Source of the DNA: Prochilodus magdalenae | Lineage: Eukaryota; Chordata; Actinopteri; Characiformes; Prochilodontidae | Length of the DNA stretch: 64,000 nucleotides | Reading direction: 5' to 3' | Assembly: GCA_024036415.1 (NCBI GenBank) | Contig: JAMWET010006600.1 | Location: 554,501 to 618,500, forward strand | Shown here: positions 10,789 through 24,022 of the stretch, piece by piece | Layout of the letters: every line of letters begins with the position of its first letter | How positions within the stretch are numbered: position 1 is the stretch's first letter | The notes under the pieces: generated by a model | The model's database searches: none | Seen by the model: only the letters and a program-made list of their open reading frames with translations | Told to the model about the DNA's origin: nothing | Program-made: the position numbers and the translations under genes

Positions 10789-13502
10789 CAGGTCACTATA
10801 CCTAGGTAAGCAGAATCCTCTTTGTCCTAAATAGTTCATAATAATGCCAACCATGACCCAAATAATAATGTTTTGTATGCTGTTATAGTCTACTTATGTT
10901 TTACTTGTGTCCTGCCTGCCAGAATCCCAAACCACTCACTTTCTTATGGAGGTGCTGGTCAGAGGAAACAATGAATAGACCTTCAGCAATGTCATAAACT
11001 GACAGTCTGGCACACACAGTCTTTCAGGGAGAATGCCAGAATCGGGCATCATCTCCCCAAATGAGCAGGGCCTTTATTTCCTTTATTTTCCCCAACGCTA
11101 GTCACACAAAGAAACACCAAAGAGAAAATTCCATTTGCATTCATTGGGACCCACGCAAATGCTCTCTAAATACTCAGTCCCATTGTGTGTTCACTAAGCT
11201 CTGTCACTGTTAATCAGTTTCTTTAGCAGCCAGTGCAGCACAGCTCTTTCCACAAACTGGTAATTGTCTCTTCCTCACACTTCCCCTGCTGTTGTATTTC
11301 TGTTCTCTGTATCATGTCCCCTTCAGTCTCGCTCCCCGCTTGTTCTTTTCTGCCTGTGCTGCAATAATTTATAATGGTTGAGCGATTACGGCACTGAGAG
11401 TTGTGCGGGGAGACAAAAGGGGTCGCTATACAGGTTGTTGGTGGGTGTTTTCTCATTGAAGGACAAGAGACTTCTTGTTCAGTTTTGAACCGCATCACTT
11501 TGTTTGCTGGTTCTTGCTCATCATGAAGGTTCATTCCTAAGTGGTGCTGGAGGTTGAGTTAACTTCAAGCTGTTTGTTTTAGTGTCCTCAGCTTGCCGGC
11601 TTCTCTGTCTTTTCCCCTCAGAGATAGCCAAGACTTCCAGATGTCTCAGTGTTTTTGTTTAACAGAGGATGAGAGAAAATTCTATTCTGCAAATTACACT
11701 ACAGCATGGTGGGCTCTGACTGTCCTAATGCCAAGAGTGTGATGAGTTAAATTGTTAAGGCTTTTAATCCATCAGGCAGTACGATGTCTCGTTGCCTGTC
11801 TCTCTGCCTGTCTCGCTGTCTGTTTCTTTCCATTTTTCTTAGTTCTCTTCTTTTTTGTTATCTCTCTCTCCCATTTCTTTCTTGTCTTCTTTCGTGCTCT
11901 CTTGTTCTTTCTTTTTGTTGCAGTGTTTGTGTTTGTGTGTATATGAAGCCTGCAGGATCAGGCCACTCTTTCTTTCAAGTCCATTTCATGTGTTCCATTT
12001 CTGTTGAATTTTCTCACAGATATTAATATATGATTTATATTTAAATAAGAATAAATATCATTGCCAAAGAGTCTGAAAGCAGTGATTTAAGGCCCCATGC
12101 ATAAGTAATAGACCTGCTTGCGCCAAATTTAGCATGCGCCCTAAATGTGATGGATATGTTGTTTATTATGTGGCCAATAAGAAGGGCAGAGGACTGAGTC
12201 TCATAAATTCTGAACACTGCAGAAACTGCAGGACCAGATAGCATTGCTGTGTTTAAGCTACTGTTTTCTCTGACTTCAGCACTTCAGGGGATTTGGTTTG
12301 AGGCAATTTGAGCTCAGATTGCTTCCATACATGCAGTATGATGTACATCACTGGAAAAAAAGCATGAAATACAAATGCAAGCCCCCCCAAATGTACTGAA
12401 TGCCTGAATCATTAATCATATTTGAATGTTTGAGGCTGCCAATGGCAAAGCATCCAACAGCCGGTTTGGATGATACTTTATTGTTGTTCATTTGTGGAGC
12501 TCAACACAGAGTTTCAGCGTTGGAAAATATCACCTCAAAAATTTCTTAAACTCTTTATCCTTATCCTCTCTTATTGTGTTAATGCATTGTAGTCTGGACA
12601 TCATTTTCCATCATTCAAAAGATCTAATGTTTTTTGTACAGTCCCATCAAGTAATAGCGCACTTGGAAGTAAAGTAAGTTTGGAGTTTTTGTACAACTTA
12701 GAAGAGCAGATTGTTTAGGTGATTGTAAACAAATTCTTGTTATTTTTAAAGGTTTGTATAGCACATTAGCATAGACGTACATGGGGGGAAAAAAAGAATA
12801 TTGAGGTTGTTTATGGCGCTATTGTGCAAGTAAATAGTTTGCAGAATTATAAAGCCCAAAGTACACGCCAAAAATATGGAGACCAATATTGCATGGGCTC
12901 AGAATTGCCACCACAATTTATGTCATTAACATCATTAAAAAGGAAAGGAAACATTTGAAGACACCATAAAGTGCTTGCTCAGTGACTTTACTGTAGTTTC
13001 TGATGTTTCTGCTGTTTGAAAAACATTTCAGACAAATCACAAGCTGTATGTCAAATTATGCCATGATGTTGCTAGTTTACACTGATGTGAAAATGTTGTG
13101 GTCCCTTTTTGAGCTGTGCAGAACAACCCTCTCATAACAAAATTTACTTGGAAATGCATAACCCAGTTTCTTTCTCACCCATTTAGTCTAATTTAGGCTC
13201 TTTTGCTTCAGGAGTTTAGATGGGTCTATTTGGTGTGTAGACTTGCCAACCCTAAAAGATCCTTAGGCTTTAACAAACATAAACAACAAACAAAAATTCA
13301 CTGCCTCTCTAGTATGTGCAGCACACATACCTCCTTTGCTTTCTCAGTTTGTGTGTGTGTGTGTTTGTGTGTACATAGATAGCTATGTTGAATACTAGAG
13401 TATTTCACTGCTGTGCTGGCTGTGGGTCGGTGTAACTCCAAATATGATACTGACCCTGGCATTTAGCCAGACTTAATGTGTAAGACATGCATTTACATTC
13501 TG

Positions 13503-13568
13503 CATGCTGACGGTTAGTAAAGAATATAGCCTATAGTGAAGCTATATTCTTTACTAAACATCAGCATG
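13503..13568. repeat. Near-perfect hairpin, 28-bp arms and 10-nt loop
   Basis: The left arm (13503-13530) and right arm (13541-13568) are inverted copies with only two mismatches in 28 positions; the loop is 13531-13540 (CTATAGTGAA). The arms start and end CATGCTGA / TCAGCATG. The stem is unusually complete for a region with no coding role. It could be a tiny MITE, a young palindromic duplication, or the precursor of a small RNA on either strand. Nothing in the sequence decides between these. Confidence 0.85.
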
Positions 13569-15510
13569 TTTTTTTATCTAGTACCTGAATAGGGGTCCGG
13601 CTTTGGCAGTGCTTGGACACATCTGCACAGCTGTTGGAGGAGCAAGAACGCTCATCTACTGTTTCTACCTCCCTCTGTGCTCATTACCCACCTCTTTTGG
13701 AAATCCAGAGTGTCAGTCCGATGGGTTGAGCAGACAGCCGTGGGCAGAAAATGAAATGGTTTCATCTTCTCGTCCCACACTGTACAAATCTCTTTAGAAA
13801 ATGAGAGGCAAAACATAACCAAGAATAAAACATCTCTGATTTCATGTTGAGGTTGGCCAATTTTTACCCAAAATCGTGGTATTTTTAGGCTGAACAGAGA
13901 AGGACAATTATTAGCGATGATGGTGAATAATGAGCAGACAGAGTGGAAAATGTGAATGCTTGTTAGAAAACTAATAGAAACTGAAACTGAGGAATGGCGA
14001 TGCTCAGCTAAAACATGGTCACCCTCCATGTTGTAGAACTTGAAGGGGGGGCAAAGCTGTATTTGTGCAGTGATGACAGGGGAGGCCAGGTTGCGCAGAG
14101 AGTATGAACTACGTCGATATAAATGGAATTGTCTCATCTCATTTTAAAAGTACAATCTAATCAATATGCTGCTAGAAGTGTGGAAAATTATGACCCCAGT
14201 CTTATTCCATATCTAGGCAAATGTCTAGTTTCAATACAGGGTAAATCTAAATCTATGTGTGAGAAGAAATACTAAACTGCTAAATATCAAGGTTTAACTT
14301 GTTTATGAGGTTTCTGACAGCATGACATACTGATATCATACATACCAAATGTCTGTCAGCAAAAGTATGTTGTATTGTAGGGGCAGTCATTATGAATCTG
14401 ATTTTTTTTTTTTTCATCTTTTCTTTGTGTAAATGAAAACTTCTACTCCGTGATAGCTTCCAGGCATCAGCAGACTGTTGAGGGCATCTTTGTCTATAAT
14501 GTCTATAGTTTTCATCTAGTTTGTAAGTCAAGTTAGTTTTTCTGAAATCTTTTGGCACAGACACAAATTTAAAATCCTAAATCCACGTGTAAAATTCTGC
14601 AAAAAATGATTACATACTGCGTTGTATGTACCAAGTCACACAGGACTAAATATGTTCTCTTTAAAGTCAGGCATTCAAGTGTTATTAAGTACTGGTGATA
14701 TCCAGAGTGTGCTCAGAAAAGCATTTTGTGATGCATTGTGATGTAATTTATCATGATAAAAATTATTATTTGATTTCCCAGGTCTAGTGGTAGTCACATA
14801 GTTAAGCATCATCCACTTTATTTTTTTAACAAGACCTGTTTTACAGCACTTCATATGCTGTGAACACATGATTCATTTGCTATAGAACAAGAACTGCAAA
14901 AAACAAACTAAAAGTGTTTTGCTCTGACAAAGAACAAAGTTTTGGACCGGAACACAAGTTTATTATGTCCAGATTAAGCAGGCACTACAGGTAGTGTGGT
15001 GTTACCACATAACCTGTCATGCTGAAACGGATTACTGGAGAAAGGTGCCCTAAGGAGTGTGTCAGAATAAGGAGCAGCCTGCAGTCCATTTTTTTTTGCT
15101 CTGAAACAACTTAGGTGGTTTGCTATGCTGGTGGAAAATGAGAGTGCCTTTTCGTTTTTGTTTGTTTGTTTTGTCTGCCTGCTATCAACCACTCCCCACC
15201 CCCACCACCCATGAGTAGTATTGTCTAAGCCTCATAGTTCTAGTACAAAACCAAGATTGCCAAATTAAAAAGATGTTTTACACTCAGCTGCATTTGTCAA
15301 GGGAAAAATTGTGTGCAGTATATTTTTCTGTTGTTAGTCCATCACTTTAAAAGTGTTGCTGTTAATTATGATGCCCATGCTGCACAATACAAAATGTTCT
15401 TTACAACCGGTTCTTTTTGTCACTGAGAAGAACCCTTGACCTATGTAAAAAAAAAAACATATTTGCGTGTGGGTGATGGTTGCCTTTGCTGACTTTACTA
15501 AAGAATTCAT

Positions 15511-15754
15511 GTGTGAAGTTTGCATGTTCTCCCTGTGTTTGTGTGAGATTCCTTCAGGTGCTTTGGCGTCTTTCCACACTCCAAAGACAGATGAGGATGC
15601 TAAATTGAAACTAGGTGTGCATTTGTGCGTGTGGGCCCTGTAATGCACCAGCGACCTGTCCAGGGTGCTTCTTTCTATATGCCCAGTGAGAACTGGGATG
15701 GGCTCCAGCAGTCTCTTGCAGCCCAGGAGGATAAACGGTGTAGATCGTGAGTGA
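15511..15754 (+). repeat. Fish retroposon tail (L2-type LINE-like), copy 1
   Basis: The segment contains in order GTTTGCATGTTCTCCCTGTG, CACACTCCAAAGACAGATGA, CCAGCGACCTGTCCAGGGTG and GAACTGGGATGGGCTCCAGC, then a GGATAAACGGTGTAGAT end. This series is the well-known 3' region of a LINE-derived repeat widespread in fish. It is truncated with no reverse transcriptase. A second partial copy in the same orientation lies at 47516-47640. Confidence 0.7.
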
Positions 15755-18700
15755 GTTTATCTTAAACATTGTTATTTGCAGTTGGTAACAATATTCGGGA
15801 CATTATGTCCTATGTGAACTCTTAGTTCTTTTAGTCATGTAGTTCTTTTTATCTCTTCCTGGTAAAATGAACAATCCATTTTGTTAATGCAAGCATGTTG
15901 AATATTTGCTCTCTGGGTCTAGATAAAGGCTTGTTTTCGGTTAGTATGTGTTGATATGTAAGCGACAGGGATGGGACCTGTTGGTGTTGTGGCCTGAAGC
16001 ATGATGCAAGCTGAGCAGAGAAAATGACAAGAGGGTCTAGAAAGCAGGTGGCAATGCAGGGTGACAGTGGCACAGTAAGCCAAGGGACCATGCTATTCAC
16101 CCTGAGGGGGCCATCCACTGTCATTGCATAATAGGCCTATAATATTCTTGTGTTACAACATCAAAGCTACTAAAGCTTAACCATAGATGTTTGTGCCAGT
16201 ACATGAAGCACTGTGACGCTCTTGTACACAAATTATAGAATGTGCACCCTGCTTTATCACGCAAATGATCCCCCCTCTAGATTTTGTCCTCTGAGGTAAT
16301 AGGCCATGTGACATGGGCCAGTGTCAGATGAAGTGAGGTAATGGTCCAGTGCAGGAGTCATTATTCTTGATTACTGGTCTACATCCTTGTTATTAGATCT
16401 GTTTGTAAACGTACATGATCATGGTGGCCAAGTCCAGGGAGGTGTAAGTGGGTATGTAGCTGAAAAACACAACACCGATGTTTAGCCTTGTTTGCCAAGC
16501 TGGTCTCTTATAGCATTTTCACATGCCTATGTGAACACATCACACAAACACAAACCCCTAGCTGAACTTGGTTTGTTTGTAGGTTTTTTTTTCTTGTTTT
16601 GTGGGCCAATTGATTGGTGCGTTGTGAAAGCAAAACGACCACAGTCCGCAAATGCTTTATAGCAAAAATCTAGAGACTTGCTGTATGTAGAAAAGCACGG
16701 TCTTTTAGGATTTTAGTGGGTAAAGACAGACCACCAACAATCATATTAAAGGTACTACAGGATTAACTTTGCTGGACATCTTATGACGGACAGCAGATCA
16801 GATATATAAAAGCAATAAGATGTGAGAGCTTTAGCGTGTTAAAGGCTAATGCTAGACACACACACAACTGCTTTTACAGTGAAGGATGACTGAATGAAAA
16901 TTCACTGCTGCTCTTGGAATACTGTACATTACATCCACTGCATTTGGGCATGTGATGAACACCATGGCAAAAACAATGAGTCCATGGCAGAGTAATTTTT
17001 CCGCTTTTGTATATTGCACTTTGGTCAGTCACCTTGGCTTGTGCAGACTATAAGAGAGACCCAGCCCTGTCTTGTTAGTCCTCTTGCCACCTGAAAGGTT
17101 GGTAGGGCAAAAAAAAAAAAAAACTCAATCACAATTTAAAACAGAATAATGTTTTTATATAATATGTTGTCTCCAGCCTTGTTGTCTCAAAGAGGCTTAA
17201 TAACCATGACAATTTAAATAGACCAGTGAGACCAATCAGAAGCAAGAAAACCGTGTTCTGTATATCTGGCATCACAACCATTTAACTGACTATAGAGTCT
17301 GGCATACTCTATATCCTGTATATACTGTGTGTATTCTGGTCTTCCTGGCCAAAAACAAAAACAGGCCTGGAAAATAGTTTATAGAAAGTAATTGCAATTT
17401 AATCACAGTATTGGTCAGAAAAGTTGCAATTAGATGTTTTCCCTCAAATCATTTAGCCTCAGAAGTAGTGTAAAAGAGATCTGCAGTCTAATGGAATTGT
17501 GGTGTGAAGAAGAAATGTGAGCCGAGATCTCTTTAGTAGCAAAAAGGACCAGAAAGCTTATTTCTCTGTATAGTTTGCTTATATTTCAAAAACACTTGCA
17601 CTTGGTTCATTTTCAGGTTCTGTTTAGCCAAGCTCGGTTCAAACAGCTCAAACCCCTAGCTTTCTTCCTTTGTTTAGTTTATAATTCTTATTTGGCCTTG
17701 TGTTGCATGCTGCCATACTCCATATCGTTTTTGCTTAACTTATTGGAAATTACAATTACCCTTAGCAGCTTTAAACAATGAACTTCTTACAATAAATATT
17801 TTTCTTCTATGACTCTGCCATTGTTACATAATCTAAACATTCAAGGAATACCTCTGAAGTATTTCTGTACAGTAATGCAGAATTTGATATGTGTGCTCTT
17901 AAGTATGTTGGGTATTTTATTTGTAGTTCACCTGGCCAGATTTCAGATCTCTGTTTTTTTTCTTTTGAGTAGTCCCTGAGTTTGGGTTGATTTAGAGGTA
18001 ACTAATGGTGTCTCTTATCAGTCTAACGTGGCCTTCTGCTAACACTATTCCCTTTTGAAAACTGTTCCCGTGCGATTTTTCAAATGTTCTCTGTTCTGGT
18101 TCTCTGGATTTTTAAGACTGCAAGGAATGATGTGCAAATAACGACTGCTGATGGCTTCATATCACTCGTCATGCTTGCTGACAGTTTTCACATTGATAAC
18201 AGCAAGTCTGAAACTCCCTTCTGTGACAGTTTTGCATTTGACAGCACTCTGCACTCCTGTAGCATGACAGGTGGCAGATGTGAAACTAAAAGCGTGCCAG
18301 GGAGTGGATGTCTCTAAGTGCTTTATTTGCAGCTGTTACAAATCTTTGCCCTAAACCATCTCAAACTGCCTCAAATCCGTAGAACTTTAGCATAGGACAG
18401 CTTCTAGCTAATGTTTTTTCCTCCCCTTTGAAATGTCCTTTTTATTGCGGTTTCTTAGTTCTAAATTCATTTTAGAAACAGCCACAGCCAGTAATCCCTC
18501 AGGCTTAGAGTGATTAAAAATCTGTATAGTGATATTTAGTAAGGGGTGCTTGCCGTAAGCTGATCTGTGGACGTTTGGAGGCTCAGGTGTCTTAATTTCC
18601 TCTTTTCCTGCGTGAACTAGTAATGGATACTCATTCAAGGCTCTGCTTCCACGTGAACTCATCACCTCCTGACCTGGCCTCTGTTCCATATGCTTGGTGA

Positions 18701-20638
18701 AGGCTGTGCCCTCTCATACTTTAACACAGTATGAGAAACTGTCAGACTGTGGCTGCAAAGAGCAAAAAAGACATCCTGATCTGTTCATTGGTATGAAGTG
18801 TTTAGTATTTTTCTAGGACATCAGTTGGTACCACATTCCTGTCTAACAGTGAACAGAATAAAATGCAGATTACACATGAGAGCAAAACAGTGCAACTATG
18901 GCATCTAAATTTGCTGCTGCAGTAATAGCATGCAAAATAACAATAATATAAAAGAAATATGCAGTACTTAATTTGCTGTCAGATGATCAACATAATTAAT
19001 TGATGCAAAAAAAAAAAGGTAGGAAGTGTATGTAGGCACGTGCTTGTAAGCGTGTCGTCATTATGTGAAGCTAGTTTAAGATTATTGTAATGTCCTTGCC
19101 AGATGTGAAAAAAAAAGATTCAAAATATTCTTTTACCAAGATTATATTAGTACAGTGAGTTCCTTATTTTTATATTATGTAGCAATCAGAAAATTCATAA
19201 GAATGAATTACAGTGATATGAATTTTTATCATATTAAATTGAAATTATTTTTAGACCATAATGAAAGCAGCAGTCCCGAAAACTGCACAGATGCTTACTA
19301 TATGAATACTATACCATTTTAGGTACAGTGTTTACTGTAACTTGCTGACCCAATTTGATGTGCTTCACAAATCCACAAGGGAACCTTTGGGTGCAAAAGT
19401 AGCTGAACAGGGCATTATGTACATAATTACATGCATTATAACATTGCTGTTAAATAAAAACCATCTCCAAAATGTTAACTTTTCAGGAGAAGGAAAAACG
19501 TCGTCAACATTGAATTTCCGTTACAGACAGTTGGAGATTCTCTGGTGGAATTGCTAGCAAAGTGCTGAAGAACAGTTTGTAATACTAATTGCGTTTTGCA
19601 CCCTTCCCAAGCAGATCTAGTCCATCCTAAAGGTCTATTTTTGGTTTTAGAGAACCTGCTGCAGCTCACTCACACTATGTGTTCATTTCAGTGTCTTCTT
19701 CTGAGTCAGTAATGCTTTCAGTTCTAACAAAAAGTACATGTGCAGCTTTAAAAACAAAAAAATATTTTTTTTCTGAGGAAGTGTGGATTTTTTTCTATTG
19801 GTCCACTCATTATTAAACTTGCATGTAATGTAAATTTGCGTGTTTTCAAATTATACCAGAAACTAAAAAGCAAGACACAAAAAGGAGATATGATAAGATA
19901 TACATATTATATACAGTTAGCAAGAAGAGCCTAACTAGGACACAGCAATATAGGAAACATGTGCCTAGCTATGTTACATTCATGAGTTAGCTTCACTTTA
20001 TATGTAATCCTGAGTATTTGATATTGCTTTAATAGTAATCAAATCTAATAATGAAAGAGTTGTTTTTTGTGTTTCTGAATTGCTTGAATTTGTAGAATGC
20101 CTAAAGGCAGAGATCTGTAACTTGATCTGTGTGTTTACCTGATTCAGGTTTTGTATGCATTTGAGTAGGGACACCATAGTTTAGTCCCATTGACGTATAC
20201 AGTGTAAACATTCACACAGACTAAAGCTCTGGCTGTGTTGTCCCTGTATCTGCTTTCTTAATCTAATTTGGAGGTCTCAGTTTAGAAAGTAGAAAGTGAA
20301 TTCACAGAACAGAAGACAAAAATGACAAAAAAGGCATATTTTAAAATGTGCCTTGGTTCTGTACTCCAGAGGCAGTCCTATAGACTGGTGTCATCATGTA
20401 TCTAAACAATGGGTACATTTCTCCACCCAAAGATGGTGTATGGCATTGTTACTGTAAGAGTTGAGTAAGAGGGTTTTCTGCTGTATGTGGCACAGCTCTC
20501 CCATTGTGTAATCTTATCTTTAGCAAGGTCACCTCTGATTCACAAGCAGATTGCCCCCCAGTCCACCACTGGGAACTACACTCGCTGTTAGCGCCTGCTA
20601 AATATATCACTGCGCTCTATTTCTTGCACTACGTCAGA

Positions 20639-20745
<107 letters not shown>

Positions 20746-21564
20746 CAAAATGACTCCAGAGGCAGGTTAATGTGAAACAGCGAAGCTCCCAAGGCTACAT
20801 AGTAGGGACAAAATGTCATATTGCGATTCTGTTTGCTGCATATTGTATTTGCACCATGCCTTACAATATGTTAAAGCATCAATGAACCTTTCGTGTAATG
20901 TGGTTAAAACAATGTAACATACCTATAGACTTGTTTCGTGTTATTGTTTAGATCAGTGCTTGTTAATCTAGTGTCTGAATATCAGTAGTGACGCTTTTTC
21001 TGAACTATTTGATACATTTGAAAAATCAAAAGTATTGATCAAATCCAGTTTAAAGTTTTGGAAATCTGGTTATTGCTAAAGATATTATGAATGGCGATAC
21101 TGGCAGCTAAACACAGTATCAGTATCTACTACAAAGCAAAATCTGACCTGTGTACATGTTGTAATGTACTTGCTCTCCTGCACACAGAACTGAACAACAC
21201 ACTGGCGGGATGACAAGCAGCAATAAAAATACTTTTCTCAAAATTTGTAATAGCAGTATTTAATGGGAGGAAAAAACATGTGAACAGTAGCTCCCTTCAT
21301 CTGCCTTTGTGTACTCAGCATCTGCCTTTGTGTCCACTAGCCACACATGTAGTGCTCCTTTGTCTGTCAGGTGTATTACTCAGCAGTTAGATGGTGAATG
21401 TACTAAATTTCAGAATTCCCTGTCAGTTTGTGTATATAGTTCTGTTTTTAACTATTTCACAATATTTGACTAAACATGGCTTACATGGCTATGCCTGGTT
21501 CTTATAATTAATAATATTAACAATAGTAAATGTTAAAAATCTAATACCGAAATACAAAAATCAC

Positions 21565-21614
21565 ACATGCGCACACACACACAAGCACACACACACGCGC
21601 ACACACACACACAA
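21565..21614. repeat. Interrupted (CA)n tract
   Basis: CA units interrupted by GCG, AAG and CGCG steps; an ageing microsatellite. Confidence 0.85.
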
Positions 21615-22455
21615 GTTTTGAATTTGAGCCCTTCATAAAGCTCTTCATAAACCTGTCATTATAAACAATCATTATTACAGCAGGCAGAAGCAGTAGGAGG
21701 ACCTTTTCAGATCCATTTTAGCCCCCTGTCCCCTTAAGCCCAAGCCCAACTATACAGCAGTAGGCTTTGTTCCAGAAGCAGTCAAAGTGTGTTTATAACC
21801 TAAACTGAATCACAGTGTAATTTCTAAGTTAGTTTTACGTTTTTTGATTGATTGTTTTCGTCTGTTTTATCAGTCATCTGTTGTGATTGGGTAAGGGCCG
21901 GTAAACATCAACAAAAAAAATTCATCAGTCAAATGACTCTGTGTTTAATTTAAACAGCAGTAAAATCTTCCCTCAAGAGTGCTGTTTTCCTACCTAGCAA
22001 AACTGCTAGCTTTAGGCGATTTAGTAATTTGCTCCCAGCTTCTTTAGATGCATGAGTGCCTCCCTTTTCATTTCAGTATGTCTATATCCTTCTCTAAGGC
22101 CCTCCTTCTCTCTCACTCTCACTGACCCATACTGGGGAGAAGCTTATTACTACACATGTTGGTGTTCTCCAGGAGAAACCACCTGCTCCATCTGTGGGGG
22201 GAAGAGACCAAATTGCAGAGTGTTCCCCATGACTCCAAAGTTTGCTGCCAATTGGCCAAACAGGCAGCAGGAAGCAGGGCAGGATAGAGCCAAAGTAGCG
22301 AGTTACCACTGAAAAGAAATTAAATCATAATATTTGTTTTCTTTGCCTGAGTAGAAACAACGTAATATTGCTGTAATCCTAGTAGCCTAATATACAGTGA
22401 CTATCCAAAAAGAAAATCTTTATTTTTTTTATTTATTTACTTACTTTCCTCCTTC

Positions 22456-22456
<1 letters not shown>

Positions 22457-22525
<69 letters not shown>

Positions 22526-22557
22526 GTCTATCTGTCTATCTATCTATCTGTCTATCT
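22457..22557. repeat. (CTAT)n/(CTGT)n tetranucleotide array
   Basis: About 25 tetranucleotide units, pure CTAT for most of the length and with CTGT variants at the right end. The open frame of Leu-Ser-Ile-Tyr repeats is an artefact. A second short TTGG/TTTG array follows at 22683-22712. Confidence 0.97.
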
Positions 22558-22682
22558 GCATCTTTTGAGCACAGCAGCTGTCCTTTACAATGATGGACAT
22601 ACCAGTACAAATGGTCAGAAATCTCATTATATTGACTTACATTAAACCTAAGTATATCCCTCTTGTAAAGTTGAAGACTTTT

Positions 22683-22712
22683 GTTTGTTGGTTGGTTGGT
22701 TGGTTTGTTGGA
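22683..22712. repeat. Short (TTGG)n/(TTTG)n array
   Basis: Four TTGG units flanked by TTTG variants. Confidence 0.85.
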
Positions 22713-23296
22713 TGGCCACTGCATGCATCTAACTGACCACAATAGAACAGAAATTTTTGGACTTGCTTTTTGCTAAATATGTACTATTTAGTTAATCTGT
22801 TTAACTTTTTTGTTAAACGTTTTGCTGTTAAGACTGCATGTGATTTATCCATGATATGGTAAATTCCTTATCATGAGACAGTGTTACACAGAAGTGAAGT
22901 CTTATAGTATGTTCCCCACCCTCACTAAGCAGTGGCATGAATGTTAGCTTAATTAGGTCTCTTTTGTTTTCGCTGAGAGCTTCTGCAGCGAGGAATAAAT
23001 TTGCTGACTCCCACTGTGTGACCCTGGCAGAAATGCAGCTGAGCGCATCGATTCTTAAATTGCTACAGTACAACCTCTTCGGGAGCCTGCCGTAACATCA
23101 GTAATACACACAGTAGCTGTAATGATAATAGAGGGCCTAATGTAATAGTCATTGATAAACCACATTGCTCTTTTGGTACACCGAGGGAAGAAAAGAGGTA
23201 ATTTGTTGAAATGGAAGCTAGGCTGGAAGAACTAAACATGGCCAGAGGGTAATCATCTATCTGCTGCTGCACAACCACTGAGATTTGTGTGCGTGT

Positions 23297-23520
23297 CTCT
23301 AAGGCATTGATAAATCGTTATCTTCTCTGTACAGGTGAGTACGATGTGTTGAGGTAATCTGGCTGTTGCATTTTTTCCTGTTACCCTCAGTGTTGGAGAA
23401 AAGTCTCCAATGTGGAAAGTAAGGAACAGTTTGTGCAGTACTATGAAAGTTCAGATCACTGTTAACCAGAGGGCCGATCTTTTTGTGACCAATCCTGAGA
23501 AGCTGAAAATATAGGTAAGT
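23297..23520 (+). other. megf9: Candidate recursive splice site with downstream RS-exon
   Basis: A 3' splice site and a 5' splice site are fused: CTCTGTACAG|GTGAGT, with the junction at 23334/23335. A pyrimidine-rich run (CTTCTCTGT) and a plausible branch point (CTAAG at about 23299) lie upstream. A strong second donor ATAG|GTAAGT occurs at 23514/23515, defining a possible 180-nt exon (23335-23514). If that exon were retained after exon 1, the frame would reach a TAA at 23355-23357 after six codons, the poison-exon behaviour expected of vertebrate RS-exons. This fits the known rule that recursive splicing occurs in long introns. The alternatives are an ordinary cassette exon or chance. No RNA evidence is available here. 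Confidence 0.35.
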
Positions 23521-23899
23521 TAGGCTGTTCAGCTAGTATTGATTTAATAGACTGTATATGTCAACAGTAAAGTTTTGGGGAGAAGAGCTGAAAATCTGTT
23601 TTTCAGGATTTGGGCCTTTTGGTTCAGTGAAGGTTAAAGTTAAAGCTACAGTCTACAAGGACTTTTTAGACAATTATAGTCTCTGATTCGAATAATCAGT
23701 CACTGGTTGAATAATTTAGAGACCACAGAAACCATTTTAAAGTGTCATTTGTTTTGTTTAATTTGGAGAAAACAGTCATATTTGTTATATTTGTTGTGTT
23801 TAGCTATTTGAACTGTACTTGTTTGATTGCAAGCAACTGAACGTTTGTAAATTTAGCTTCTAAACCTAATTGGCAATGGGGGTTGGACAGGTTTGATTA

Positions 23900-24022
23900 A
23901 AATTTTAGCCACATAGAGGGGTATACTCATATTAAAACCCATGGTTTTGGAATAGAAAGTCCAACTAGCTCATATGAGGGTTGATAGACAGGTGTCCAAA
24001 TACTTTTGCCGTGTAATGTTAT
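23900..24022. mobile_element. Terminal fragment of a DNA transposon
   Basis: The stretch with AAACCCATGGTTTTGGAATA, AGCTCATATGAGGGTTGATA and AGGTGTCCAAATACTTTTGC resembles the end of a common fish Tc1-like or MITE family; the last motif is a typical TIR-proximal sequence. Only one end is present. The two overlapping minus-strand open frames through it are not genes. Confidence 0.55.

Noticed and set aside
22441..22560. CRISPR-like regular repeat arrays
   Set aside because: All regular arrays in the window are microsatellites or minisatellites without unique spacers, in a vertebrate context.
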